From: Limosilactobacillus oris DSM 4864 | Lineage (GTDB): Bacteria > Bacillota > Bacilli > Lactobacillales > Lactobacillaceae | DNA length: 64,000 nucleotides | Assembly: GCF_001434465.1 (NCBI RefSeq) | Contig: NZ_AZGE01000002.1 | Span: 62,001 to 126,000 of the forward strand | Reading direction: 5' to 3' | Part shown: in pieces, positions 52,156 through 61,342 of the stretch | Numbering within the stretch: the stretch's first letter is position 1 | Layout: every line of letters starts with the position of its first letter | Translations under genes and position numbers: made by a program | The notes under the pieces: model-generated | The model's database searches: none | Seen by the model: only the letters and a program-made list of their open reading frames with translations | What the model was told of the DNA's origin: nothing

Positions 52156-53025
52156 ATGCAGCAGGTAAGCAGTTTTAATAATGAACAGACGGGCCGTCTC
52201 TATCTTGTGCCGACCCCGATTGGCAACTTGGACGATATGACCTTTCGGGCCATTAAGACCTTACGGGCAGTTGACTTGATTGCCGCTGAAGATACGCGTC
52301 ATACCCAGCAGCTGCTCAATCATTTTGAAATTACGACCCGCCAAATCAGTTTTCACGAGCATAATACCGAGCAGCGGATCCCAGAACTGCTGGCTAAGCT
52401 CAAGGCGGGGCAGCAGATCGCCCAGTGCAGTGACGCGGGGATGCCGTCGATCTCGGACCCGGGAAAGGAACTGGTCGCCGCGGCAGTGGCTGCTGGAATC
52501 CCGGTTGTGCCACTGCCCGGTGCCAATGCTGGCCTGACCGCCCTGATTGCTTCGGGCCTCGCACCCCAGCCATTTTACTTTTATGGCTTTTTGGAGCGAA
52601 AACACCAGCAGCAGGTCAGTGAGCTCCAGGCACTTGTCAACCGGCCGGAAACAATGATTTTCTATGAAGCTCCTCACCGGCTAAAAAAAACATTGGCAAC
52701 GCTGGCCGAAGTATTGGGTGATGATCGGCAGGCCGTCCTAGCACGGGAACTGACGAAGCGTTATGAGGAGTTCAGCCGGGGGACACTGGCTGAATTACGG
52801 GATTACTTCATTGACCACCAGCCCCGCGGCGAATTCGTCGTCCTGGTTGCCGGCAATGACCACCCGGCAGATGAGCAAGGTGCGGGCGAAGGGACCCCCG
52901 TGGAACAGGTGGACCAGGAAATTGAGCGCGGGTTATCAACGAACGCCGCAATCAAGCTGGTTGCTAAGCGGAACCGGCTCAACCGGCAGGACTTGTACCG
53001 GGAATACCACCACATAGGAGAATAA
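52156..53025 (+). CDS. rsmI: 16S rRNA (cytidine(1402)-2'-O)-methyltransferase RsmI
   Basis: A 289-residue tetrapyrrole-methylase-fold enzyme: L-V-P-T-P-I-G-N-L-D-D-M (about 18-29) and S-D-A-G-M-P-S-I-S-D-P-G (about 93-104) are the SAM and substrate loops. It modifies C1402 in the ribosomal P site. ATG at 52156 follows AGGAG with normal spacing. The gene sits after yabA, as in B. subtilis. Confidence 0.95.
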   Translation: MQQVSSFNNEQTGRLYLVPTPIGNLDDMTFRAIKTLRAVDLIAAEDTRHTQQLLNHFEITTRQISFHEHNTEQRIPELLAKLKAGQQIAQCSDAGMPSISDPGKELVAAAVAAGIPVVPLPGANAGLTALIASGLAPQPFYFYGFLERKHQQQVSELQALVNRPETMIFYEAPHRLKKTLATLAEVLGDDRQAVLARELTKRYEEFSRGTLAELRDYFIDHQPRGEFVVLVAGNDHPADEQGAGEGTPVEQVDQEIERGLSTNAAIKLVAKRNRLNRQDLYREYHHIGE

Positions 53026-53027
53026 TT

Positions 53028-53792
53028 GTGACAAAGTTGATTCAAAATGCTAATTGCTATGAAATGCAGCACCAGCTGACTTACTATGAGTGCACTGATT
53101 CCGGCCATCCCAGTATGAGCATGTTGCTGAGCATGATGACGATGGTATCAGATGCCCATTCGATTTTTGTGGGTTTGGACCGGACCGCGGTTGATAAGAG
53201 CGGGGGCGCCTGGGTGATTGTTGGCTATGAGGGACAGCTAGCTCCCCACCAGCCCCATTTTGGCGAACAGGTAATCATTGGCACCCGGGCGCTGGCCTAC
53301 AACCAATTCTTTGCCCTGCGGGAGTTTTGGCTATCGGACCTTGACCACCAGCAGCAATATGTCCACGTTAAGGCCCTCTTTGTGATGATGGACTTAAAGG
53401 CCCGGCGGCTGATGCGGATTCCCGCCGAACTGATCACCCCCTTTGCGTCACCCCTAAAGAAGCGACTGCCGCGGTTAGCTAAGCCGGAGCAGCTGCCCAC
53501 CAAGTACGCGGCGCGTGACTACCAAGTACGGTACTTTGATATCGACATTAACCACCACGTCAATAATGCCCGCTACCTGGATTGGATGTTGGATCCGCTG
53601 GGGCCGGACTTCCTGCGGGGACACCGGCCGGTTGCCTTTAGGATTAACTACGAGGCCGAGGTTCAGGAAGGGGCAACGGTTGAAAGTCGTTACTACCTCA
53701 AACGGCAGGAAAAAGGGATCACCACAGTTCATGAAATTTGGGCTGGCGGCCGGTGCTGTACTACGGCCGAACTAGAATGGCAACCAGTTTAG
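53028..53792 (+). CDS. Acyl-ACP thioesterase
   Basis: A 254-residue double hot-dog-fold thioesterase of the FatA/FatB type, releasing fatty acids from acyl carrier protein. The first hot-dog has D-S-G-H-P-S-M (about 22-28); the second has the catalytic D-I-N-H-H-V-N-N-A-R-Y (about 178-188). GTG start, two bases after rsmI, so it ends the operon; a terminator follows. Confidence 0.9.
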   Translation: MTKLIQNANCYEMQHQLTYYECTDSGHPSMSMLLSMMTMVSDAHSIFVGLDRTAVDKSGGAWVIVGYEGQLAPHQPHFGEQVIIGTRALAYNQFFALREFWLSDLDHQQQYVHVKALFVMMDLKARRLMRIPAELITPFASPLKKRLPRLAKPEQLPTKYAARDYQVRYFDIDINHHVNNARYLDWMLDPLGPDFLRGHRPVAFRINYEAEVQEGATVESRYYLKRQEKGITTVHEIWAGGRCCTTAELEWQPV

Positions 53793-53796
53793 TGAT

Positions 53797-53850
53797 GAAT
53801 ACACGTCTGAAAGTTGGCTTTAGAGTCGATTTTCAGGCGTGTATTCTTTT
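53797..53850 (+). terminator. Terminator after the thioesterase gene
   Basis: GAATACACGTCTGAAA/TTTCAGGCGTGTATTC (one wobble), then TTTTA. Confidence 0.85.
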
Positions 53851-53975
53851 ATCCTCCAGCTAATTCCTGGCGAGCGGTGAATATTAGTTCAGTAATGGAT
53901 TCCATTTTGGCCCGGCGTAATCATAAGCTATAATGGATTTATAGAGAACTGCGAACCAGATTGAGGAGGGATAGA

Positions 53976-55490
53976 ATGGCCAAATCACTAACAGCAGTAA
54001 TTTACTTGGAGCCTAACCAGGTAAGTTTACGCATTATTGAACTGCCAAGTCTGAAGGTAGTTAACAATGTTCAGTCTGGCGCCCTGATGGTTGGTACTGA
54101 GAAGATTGCCAACTATGCTCAGAATATGGAAGCAATTGTCAACAACCTAGACGGCTTCAAGCAACTGGTCAAGGATTATCAAGTCAAGGAAATATCGTTT
54201 TACGGGGCCTTGGAAGACCTGGATGAGGTCACAGCCCAGTACGTGGCCGATCAATTGGAAGTGCGGTCAGGACTCAGAATTCACTGGCTAAACAATAACC
54301 AGCTGATGGCCCAATCAATGAGCTGTGTCGTTACCCACTTAGCAGAGTTTAATAAGCTAAGCAAACACTGTCTTTACCTGGTGAGTCTGGGTCTGGATTC
54401 GATGACCCTGGCCTTTTTCCACCACGGTAACTTTGAAACTCTGTGGGAACTTGACCTCGGGGGCGCGCAAATCAGCCGCCTGGTGGAGCGCCTGCGGCAA
54501 ACCACCACTAATCCAGAGGAAATCATCCAGGATTATATCAACAGCAAGCTGGGCTATATTGCCCCAGAACTGATCCAAAAGAAAAAGACGACCCTGCTGA
54601 TTCAAAATGCGCCGACCCTGGCTAAGCGCTACATTGAGCGCCGGCACCACTTAGGCGAAATCCCTGGGGAAATCTTTAGCAACCCCACCGACCGGATCGA
54701 CCTGCTGGCACCAAGCCAGCGTCTCTGGGACGAAGAACTGGTCGAGGGGCGCCAACGGGAGCTGCTGGTGCCGAACTACCTGGTAATTGCCCGGGCGGCT
54801 GAGTTGATCCACCCGACGAATATTTACGTAACCGACATTTCGGTGATGGACGGGCTGACGAACGGGATTGCCGTTAATAATGACCAGTCGCGTCAGCAGA
54901 TTCACACCATGATTCGAACTTCGGCCCACGACCTGGCGGAACGGTACGGGGTCAATAATGGTCACCAGCGTTTCGTGACTAGGTTTGCCCTGCAATTCTT
55001 TGACCAGCTGCGGCCAATCCACCGGCTAGGCAACCATGAGCGCTTGCTGTTGGAAATTGCCAGCATGGTTGATGATATTGGGAATTTTATCAACCAGAGC
55101 GGCCACTACCGCCACTCGGCTTATATCCTGCGGGCGAACCCGCTGATTGGTTTGTCGGACGAGGACAACCGAATTATTGCCGAGGTGGCCCGTTACCACA
55201 GTGCGGAGTCACCGACCGCAATGCAGCCGCACTACCGGCACTTGGACGATGATATTCAGCTGACGATTGCCAAGCTGGCCGCGATTTTGCGGGTGGTGGA
55301 TTCCCTTGATGATTCCCGCCAGCAAAAGATTACGGCGGTCAGCCTCAAGTTGACGAGCGATAATCGCTTGAAAATCAAGGCGACTGCAAACGACGACCTT
55401 GTTCTAGAGAAGTGGTCGTTTAGTTCGAAGGCCAAGCTGTTTAACGATGTTTTTGGGATTCAACCGGTCTTAATTGAGAGGGGCAATTAG
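53976..55490 (+). CDS. Ppx/GppA-family protein with degenerate phosphate loops
   Basis: A 504-residue protein with two ASKHA-like lobes and a C-terminal HD-type domain (about 305-500; M-V-D-D-I-G-N-F-I then S-G-H-Y-R-H-S-A-Y-I-L). Family members need D-x-G-S-N-S near the start and D-x-G-G-G/A-S for phosphate binding. Here these read Y-L-E-P-N-Q-V-S-L and S-L-G-L-D-S-M-T-L, so catalysis by the normal mechanism is doubtful. It is first in a ppx-like, ppk, ppx operon, two bases from ppk, which suggests a regulatory or binding role in polyphosphate metabolism. ATG at 53976 follows GAGGAGGG. Confidence 0.82.
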   Translation: MAKSLTAVIYLEPNQVSLRIIELPSLKVVNNVQSGALMVGTEKIANYAQNMEAIVNNLDGFKQLVKDYQVKEISFYGALEDLDEVTAQYVADQLEVRSGLRIHWLNNNQLMAQSMSCVVTHLAEFNKLSKHCLYLVSLGLDSMTLAFFHHGNFETLWELDLGGAQISRLVERLRQTTTNPEEIIQDYINSKLGYIAPELIQKKKTTLLIQNAPTLAKRYIERRHHLGEIPGEIFSNPTDRIDLLAPSQRLWDEELVEGRQRELLVPNYLVIARAAELIHPTNIYVTDISVMDGLTNGIAVNNDQSRQQIHTMIRTSAHDLAERYGVNNGHQRFVTRFALQFFDQLRPIHRLGNHERLLLEIASMVDDIGNFINQSGHYRHSAYILRANPLIGLSDEDNRIIAEVARYHSAESPTAMQPHYRHLDDDIQLTIAKLAAILRVVDSLDDSRQQKITAVSLKLTSDNRLKIKATANDDLVLEKWSFSSKAKLFNDVFGIQPVLIERGN

Positions 55491-55492
55491 GA

Positions 55493-57748
55493 ATGTATAA
55501 GGACTTTTATAAACCAGAAAACTACGTCAACCGGGAACTCAGCTGGATTGATTTTAATGGCCGGGTTCTCGGTGAGGCGACCGATGTCAGCAACCCGCTG
55601 TTGGAACGGGCGAACTTCCTTGGAATCACCCAGAGTAACGTTGATGAATTCTTCATGGTCCGGGTGGCGTCCCTGCATAAACTGGCCGCGGCCAACGTCA
55701 CGACGACTGATGCCTCGGGCCTTACGCCAGAAGAGCAGCTCAACGCCGTTAACCGCAAGGAACATCGGATGGTCCAGGAGCGTTACGAGATTTACAACCA
55801 GCAGATCATTCCCCAGTTAGCCAAAGAGCAGATTAATATCCTCCATATCAAGGACCTGGATCAGAAGCAGTACGAGTTCATCCGGCGCTACTTCAACGAT
55901 GAATTGATGCCGGTACTGACACCAATGGCGGACGACAGCTCCCGGCCGTTTCCGTTTATCTCCAATAGCTCCCTCAACATTGCCATCAGCTTGCGGCGGG
56001 ATCCGACCGCCCGGCAGCCTGGCAAGCGTGAAACCCTGGAAGGGGACCAGGAGGTTAATAAGAAGCAAAACGAGCCCCACGATGACCGTCAAGAAGCAGA
56101 AATTAAATTTGCGACGGTCCGGGTGCCTGAGATTTACAAGCGCCTAGTCCGTCTGCCGGGTGAAAACAACTTTATTCTGATTGATGAGCTGGTAAAGGAA
56201 TTCCTGTCCATGCTCTTCCCGGGATACCAGATCTTGGCGACAGCGACTTACCGGGTCATGCGGGACATGGACCTGGACGTGGCGGAAGAAGATACTTCCG
56301 ACTTGCTGCGGGCCGTCAAGCACCAGCTCCGGGAACGGGAACACGGTCAGGTAATGCGCCTGGAGGTTGAAGATACGATTGATGAGTGGCTGGAGGACCA
56401 GCTGATTGATAACCTCCACGTCTCGGAACGGTCAATTTACCGGGTGGACGGGCCAGTTGACCTGACCTTCCTGAAAAAATTATCGGGGATGGTCGATGAC
56501 CATGCTGACCTGCGCTTCAAACCGTTCAAACCCTACTTAAACCCCCAGCTGGATATGGAGCATAACATCTTCAAGGCCATCCGCCAAAAGGATTACCTGG
56601 TCCAGCACCCGTATGACAACTTCGACGCGGTGGTCAACTTTATCCACCAGGCGGCGACCGACCCCGCCGTGCTTGCGATTAAGATGACCCTCTACCGGGT
56701 TTCCGGCAATTCACCGATTATCAAGTACCTGGGAATGGCGGCCCAGCAGGGAAAGCAGGTTACCGTGCTGGTCGAGGTCAAGGCGCGGTTTGACGAGCAG
56801 AATAACGTTCGCTGGGCCCAGCGGTTGGAACAAATGGGCTGCCACGTCATCTACGGCTTGGTTGGCTTAAAGACCCACTGTAAGGTCGCCCTAGTAATCC
56901 GACGGGACGAGGATGGCTTGCGCCGGTACATGCACCTGGGAACCGGAAACTATAACGATGTCACCGCGCACTTCTATACTGACATGGGGCTGTTTACCTG
57001 TGCCCATGAATTAGGGGTCGACATGACCAACCTCTTTAACATGCTCTCCGGTTTTGCCCGTCCGCCGTACTTCTACCAGCTGCGGGTTTCGCCAGACGGG
57101 ATTCGTAACTTCATCAACCAGAAGATTGACGACCAGATTGCGGTCGCCAAGTCCGGCAACCCGGCCCTGATTCGGATGAAGATGAACTCCCTGTCGGATA
57201 AGCAGATTATCGCCCACCTCTACGACGCAGCAGCTAACGGGGTCAAGGTTCAGTTGCTGGTGCGGGGGATTACCTGCCTGCGCAACGACCTCCCGGAATT
57301 GCATAACAATATCGAAGTCCACTCGATTGTCGGCCGCTTCCTGGAACACTCCCGGATCTACTACTTTGAAAGCAATGGTCACGAGGAAATCTACCTTGCC
57401 AGTGCCGACATGATGACCCGGAACTTGAACCGGCGGGTAGAGGAACTGTACCCGGTTACCCAAGCCGATACCAAAGCCCGGGCTATCCAAATCTTTGATA
57501 TTATGTGGCGGGATAACGTCAAAACGCGGGTCCTGGAAGGAGACCACTATGAACGGCTGGATCGTGACGGTGCGGCACCGTTTAATTCGCAGGAATACTT
57601 TGTTCAAGAGGCGGTCCGCCTGAACAAACAGGATAATAAGCAGCAAAAGGCCCGCCGGCACTTCCCAAATGTTTTTGAGACCCTCTCGAAACACGTCCCG
57701 AGCCTGCACTTAAAAGAAAAGGATGATGCTAATGGCAAAGACGACTAG
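55493..57748 (+). CDS. ppk: Polyphosphate kinase 1
   Basis: A 751-residue PPK1 that reversibly makes polyphosphate from ATP. Start W-I-D-F-N-G-R-V-L; R-V-P (about 213); the phosphorylated His in K-T-H-C-K (about 460), G-T-G-N-Y-N (about 483), and second His in E-H-S-R-I-Y-Y-F (about 617). A charged insert of about 30 residues (T-L-E-G-D-Q-E-V-N-K-K, about 175-205) interrupts the N-terminal part, and the Lys/Asp-rich tail is longer than usual. It overlaps ppx by 17 bases. Confidence 0.96.
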   Translation: MYKDFYKPENYVNRELSWIDFNGRVLGEATDVSNPLLERANFLGITQSNVDEFFMVRVASLHKLAAANVTTTDASGLTPEEQLNAVNRKEHRMVQERYEIYNQQIIPQLAKEQINILHIKDLDQKQYEFIRRYFNDELMPVLTPMADDSSRPFPFISNSSLNIAISLRRDPTARQPGKRETLEGDQEVNKKQNEPHDDRQEAEIKFATVRVPEIYKRLVRLPGENNFILIDELVKEFLSMLFPGYQILATATYRVMRDMDLDVAEEDTSDLLRAVKHQLREREHGQVMRLEVEDTIDEWLEDQLIDNLHVSERSIYRVDGPVDLTFLKKLSGMVDDHADLRFKPFKPYLNPQLDMEHNIFKAIRQKDYLVQHPYDNFDAVVNFIHQAATDPAVLAIKMTLYRVSGNSPIIKYLGMAAQQGKQVTVLVEVKARFDEQNNVRWAQRLEQMGCHVIYGLVGLKTHCKVALVIRRDEDGLRRYMHLGTGNYNDVTAHFYTDMGLFTCAHELGVDMTNLFNMLSGFARPPYFYQLRVSPDGIRNFINQKIDDQIAVAKSGNPALIRMKMNSLSDKQIIAHLYDAAANGVKVQLLVRGITCLRNDLPELHNNIEVHSIVGRFLEHSRIYYFESNGHEEIYLASADMMTRNLNRRVEELYPVTQADTKARAIQIFDIMWRDNVKTRVLEGDHYERLDRDGAAPFNSQEYFVQEAVRLNKQDNKQQKARRHFPNVFETLSKHVPSLHLKEKDDANGKDD

Positions 57749-58676
57749 ACTCGCGGTGATTGATCTTGGTTCCAACTCGGTCCGGCTGAAAATTAGTGAA
57801 CTGCTCCCGGATAATGAGGCCGTGACCAAGCAATATGTTAAACGCTACGTCCGCCTCTCTTCGCAAATGGGTCCGGAAAAGACACTGAAAAAGGAACCGG
57901 TAGAACGAACGCTGGATGCACTGTGGGAATTTCGTACCATCTGTGATCAGTATTCGCGCCTCAAGGTGATTGCGGTAGCAACGGCGGCAGTCCGACAGGC
58001 GCAGAACCAGGCGGAATTTCTGCAGCGGGCGAAAAAGGAGACCGGTTTTGACATTCAAGTGATTTCCGGAGCCCAGGAAGCCTACCTCGACTACGTGGGG
58101 GTAACCCATAGCTTAGAAATAGACCGGGGACTAATTATTGATACCGGGGGTGCCAGCATGGAGCTGGTCGGTGTGGAAAGCGGGGCGGCCGAAGAAACCA
58201 TCAGTATCCCGCTGGGTTCGGTGATTTTGTCCCAACGTTACCACCTCGGCGATCAAATTCAGGCTGCCAACCTTTTTGACGCCATGGTTGAAGTTGATGA
58301 GGCCCTGTCACATCAGCGCTGGCTTAGTCGCTTCCGGGGCAGCCGAATTATTGCCCTGGGCGGTTGCAACCGGGCCCTGGCCAAGATTTACCGCTGGCGG
58401 AACGCGGTTGCTGGCAAGGCGGCCCCCATTCATGGCCTGACGATGACTTCGACAACGGCTTTTCAGATCATGCACGAACTGCTGGAAGGCGACCGGGCAA
58501 GCCGGGCGGCCATCCGGGGGGTTACCCGGGAACGGGCCGACGTGATTGTGGGCGGCCTTCTTCCACTGCTAGCCCTAATGCGTCAGCTAGCGATTGATGA
58601 GGTCGAGTTCAGCAACAGCGGTCTTCGTGAGGGGCTCCTGTTCAAGTACCAGGAGCACAAGCTGGACTTTGGCTAG
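57732..58676 (+). CDS. ppx: Exopolyphosphatase (Ppx/GppA, short form)
   Basis: A 314-residue Ppx1-like protein of the two-lobe form without the HD domain. I-D-L-G-S-N-S-V-R-L (10-19), catalytic Glu in S-G-A-Q-E-A-Y-L (about 115), I-D-T-G-G-A-S-M-E-L (about 136) and G-G-C-N-R-A-L (about 213) are intact. It removes terminal phosphate from polyphosphate, or pppGpp. ATG at 57732 with RBS GGATG; two in-frame ATG upstream are within ppk and have no RBS. Confidence 0.93.
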   Translation: MAKTTRLAVIDLGSNSVRLKISELLPDNEAVTKQYVKRYVRLSSQMGPEKTLKKEPVERTLDALWEFRTICDQYSRLKVIAVATAAVRQAQNQAEFLQRAKKETGFDIQVISGAQEAYLDYVGVTHSLEIDRGLIIDTGGASMELVGVESGAAEETISIPLGSVILSQRYHLGDQIQAANLFDAMVEVDEALSHQRWLSRFRGSRIIALGGCNRALAKIYRWRNAVAGKAAPIHGLTMTSTTAFQIMHELLEGDRASRAAIRGVTRERADVIVGGLLPLLALMRQLAIDEVEFSNSGLREGLLFKYQEHKLDFG

Positions 58677-58689
58677 TTTTACTTTCTTT

Positions 58690-58716
58690 TACTAAAATTT
58701 ACTAATTATTTTAGTA
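58690..58716. promoter_or_regulatory. Inverted repeat upstream of galE
   Basis: TACTAAAAT-N9-ATTTTAGTA (perfect 9-bp arms). A -10 box TACAAT is at 58726-58731, so the dyad covers the -35 region and may be an operator. A weak terminator of ppx is the alternative. Confidence 0.5.
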
Positions 58717-58791
58717 GGTCTGTGCTACAATTTGGGTAAACAGAGTTCAGTCGTCAGTTACTGGCGGTAGTTGAAGCAAGGAGGAAATAAG

Positions 58792-59787
58792 ATGGCAATT
58801 CTAGTTGCTGGTGGGGCCGGCTACATTGGCTCCCATATGGTGAAGAACTTGGTAGAACATGGTGAAGACGTGGTTGTCGCTGATAACCTGTCAACGGGTC
58901 ACCGGGACGCAATTAACCCGCAGGCTAAGTTTTACGAAGGTGATATCCGGGACCGGAAGTTTTTGGACCAAATCTTTGAGAACGAAGACATTACCGCGGT
59001 AGTTCACTTTGCGGCCTTCTCAATTGTGCCAGAATCAATGAGCAAGCCATTGAAGTACTTTGATAACAATACGGGTGGAATGATCACCCTGCTGGAAGCG
59101 ATGCATGATCACGGGATCAAATACATCGTCTTCAGTTCAACTGCCGCGACCTATGGGGTTCCTGAACACATGCCGATCAAGGAAACGGATCCGCAAAAGC
59201 CGATTAATCCTTACGGCCTGAGCAAGCTGATGATGGAAGAAATGATGGCCTGGGCAGACAAGGCATACGGGATTAAGTTTGTTGCCCTCCGGTACTTCAA
59301 CGTTGCGGGAGCGGCCCCGGACGGCACGATTGGTGAAGACCACGGTCCAGAAACCCACCTAGTACCGATTATCCTTCAAGTGGCGCAGGGGAAGCGGGAC
59401 GAACTAAGCATCTTTGGCGACGACTACAACACCCCGGACGGGACCAATGTGCGGGACTATGTTCACGTCATGGACCTGACTGATGCCCACATTCTGGCAA
59501 TCAAATACTTGGAGGCCGGAAACAAGAGCAACGCCTTTAACCTCGGCTCCTCAACCGGCTTCTCCAACAAGCAGATGCTAGAAGCAGCCCGGGAAGTTAC
59601 CGGCAAGCCGATTCCTGCTAAGATGGCACCGCGGCGGCCAGGGGACCCCGACTCGCTGGTAGCAGCCAGTGATAAGGCCCGGGAAGTGCTGGGCTGGAAG
59701 CCGAAGTACGATGATGTTCACGACATCATTGCCACGGCCTGGAAGTGGCACTCGACCCACCCTAAGGGCTACGATGACCGGGACTAA
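58792..59787 (+). CDS. galE: UDP-glucose 4-epimerase
   Basis: A 331-residue extended [12 protein letters not shown] (7-15) binds [11 protein letters not shown] (about 122) holds the catalytic Ser, Y-G-L-S-K (about 147-151) the Tyr/Lys pair. It converts UDP-glucose and UDP-galactose for cell-surface sugars or galactose use. ATG at 58792 follows AAGGAGG. It is monocistronic with no other Leloir gene nearby. Confidence 0.95.
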   Translation: MAILVAGGAGYIGSHMVKNLVEHGEDVVVADNLSTGHRDAINPQAKFYEGDIRDRKFLDQIFENEDITAVVHFAAFSIVPESMSKPLKYFDNNTGGMITLLEAMHDHGIKYIVFSSTAATYGVPEHMPIKETDPQKPINPYGLSKLMMEEMMAWADKAYGIKFVALRYFNVAGAAPDGTIGEDHGPETHLVPIILQVAQGKRDELSIFGDDYNTPDGTNVRDYVHVMDLTDAHILAIKYLEAGNKSNAFNLGSSTGFSNKQMLEAAREVTGKPIPAKMAPRRPGDPDSLVAASDKAREVLGWKPKYDDVHDIIATAWKWHSTHPKGYDDRD

Positions 59788-59830
59788 TTTAAGAGAAAAC
59801 GTTACGGGCTGAGAAAGTCCGCTGTAAAAT

Positions 59831-59867
59831 AGCCTTCAAAGCTCGGTAAAGCCGAACTCTGAAGGCT
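59831..59867 (-). repeat. Nested-hairpin repeat, copy A5
   Basis: AGCCTTCA/TGAAGGCT with inner TCGGT-AAA-GCCGA, followed by TGTTTTTG on the plus strand: likely galE terminator. Confidence 0.75.
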
Positions 59868-60063
59868 GTTTTTGCGTTCTCAAAGAAGGGGGAGCCTATT
59901 GCTGCGACTTGCTAGTCCTTAGCGGTGTTATGACCGGGTTTGCTGACCAGTGGAAACCGCTGTCCGTCGCGTAATTTAAGAGTTTTCTTTTTGCGCCCGA
60001 CTTTCAACCAGCAAAAGCGGGGTGGGTGTGATAAGATGGTCTATGATTGAAAGGATGATCGAA

Positions 60064-60789
60064 ATGAAAGTACTTGCCATTGACACCTCAAATCACCCAA
60101 TGAGTGTTGCCCTAGTTGAGGATGAGCAGCTGCTCGCCACTACGACTTTGAACATGGTTCGCAATCACAGCATCTACCTGATGCCGACAATTGATAACCT
60201 ATTTAAGCTGGTTCAGTGGACCCCCGCGGACCTTGACCGGGTCGTTGTGGCCCAGGGACCTGGTTCGTATACGGGAATTCGGATTGCCGCGACGACTGCT
60301 AAGACACTGGCGGACACGCTGAAAGTTGCGCTGGTGGGTGTTTCCAGCTTGGAAGTAGTCGCACGCAATGTCCTCCCCACCAGTGACCAGGTAATCGTGC
60401 CCTTCTTTGACGCCCGCCGGGGAAACGTCTTTGCCGGAGCCTACCAGTGGCAGGACAGTCGGCTTGTCAACCTGATTGAGGACCAGCACTTGGCAATGAC
60501 GACCCTGCTGGACCAATTAGGTCGGGTGGACCGGCCGGTGATTTTACTGGGCCACTTGACCAAGCGAATCCAGGACCAGTTTGATGACCTGCCGGCAAAC
60601 GTGAGCCTAGCACCGCGGGCGTACGGGATTCCATCGACTTATCAGCTGGCACTGGCCGGGGAAGACCGACCAGCGGTCCAAGCAATTGATCCCTTTGTGC
60701 CGCACTACCTGCGTATTACTGAAGCGGAAGCCAACTGGCAGAAACTACACCCAGGAGAAAATAGACAAAATTATGTTCGAGAAGTTTAA
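60064..60789 (+). CDS. tsaB: tRNA threonylcarbamoyladenosine biosynthesis protein TsaB
   Basis: A 241-residue ASKHA-fold partner of TsaD. M-K-V-L-A-I-D-T-S-N-H (1-11) and G-P-G-S-Y-T-G-I-R-I (about 66-75) are signature. ATG at 60064 follows GAAAGGATG; upstream in-frame ATGs are earlier in the leader. It overlaps rimI by 17 bases, as usual in tsaB-rimI-tsaD. Confidence 0.95.
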   Translation: MKVLAIDTSNHPMSVALVEDEQLLATTTLNMVRNHSIYLMPTIDNLFKLVQWTPADLDRVVVAQGPGSYTGIRIAATTAKTLADTLKVALVGVSSLEVVARNVLPTSDQVIVPFFDARRGNVFAGAYQWQDSRLVNLIEDQHLAMTTLLDQLGRVDRPVILLGHLTKRIQDQFDDLPANVSLAPRAYGIPSTYQLALAGEDRPAVQAIDPFVPHYLRITEAEANWQKLHPGENRQNYVREV

Positions 60790-61336
60790 GTCATGGTACC
60801 ACTGTACCATTAATGCCCGTCGACAACCGTTCCTGGATTTTAGTCGGCGGCTAGTCATGATTCAGGGCCGCCACTTTACGGTCCGGCAGGCAACTGAACA
60901 GGATATTAACCGGATGGTGCAGATTGAAGAGCGGATTTACGGAACAGCACCGTGGAGTTACGCTGCTTTTCAGCTAGAATTACAGCGCCACCATGACCGT
61001 CTGTACCTTGTGATTACCAGCGATGAAGAGGTTGTTGGTTTTATCGGGACGGCAGTGGATTGGTACCACTTGGACCTCCACATTACCAACCTCGGGGTGA
61101 CGCCGGGATGGCAGAAAAAGGGCCTGGGAACGTATTTGATTAAGACCGCGGTAGCCTATGCCCGCCATTTGCAGCTCCGTTCCCTGAGTTTAGAAGTGCG
61201 GGTGCATAACTTGGCCGCCCGGCACTTGTATGAACAGTTTGGCTTTCGTGAACAGCAAATCAAACACCGTTATTATTTAGATAACCACGAGGACGCGATT
61301 GATATGCAGGCAGACCTTTTGAGTAGAGGAGAATAA
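60773..61336 (+). CDS. rimI: Ribosomal protein S18 alanine N-acetyltransferase-like GNAT
   Basis: A 187-residue GNAT with a 35-residue N-terminal extension before F-T-V-R-Q-A-T. Acetyl-CoA loop Q-K-K-G-L-G-T-Y (about 122) and N-L-A-A-R-H-L-Y-E-Q-F-G-F (about 147-159) match RimI. It acetylates the N-terminal Ala of S18 in E. coli. Start is uncertain: ATG at 60773 is 15 bases after AGGAGA; ATG at 60857 (M-I-Q-G-R) is possible. Confidence 0.88.
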   Translation: MFEKFKSWYHCTINARRQPFLDFSRRLVMIQGRHFTVRQATEQDINRMVQIEERIYGTAPWSYAAFQLELQRHHDRLYLVITSDEEVVGFIGTAVDWYHLDLHITNLGVTPGWQKKGLGTYLIKTAVAYARHLQLRSLSLEVRVHNLAARHLYEQFGFREQQIKHRYYLDNHEDAIDMQADLLSRGE

Positions 61337-61342
61337 GAGCAC

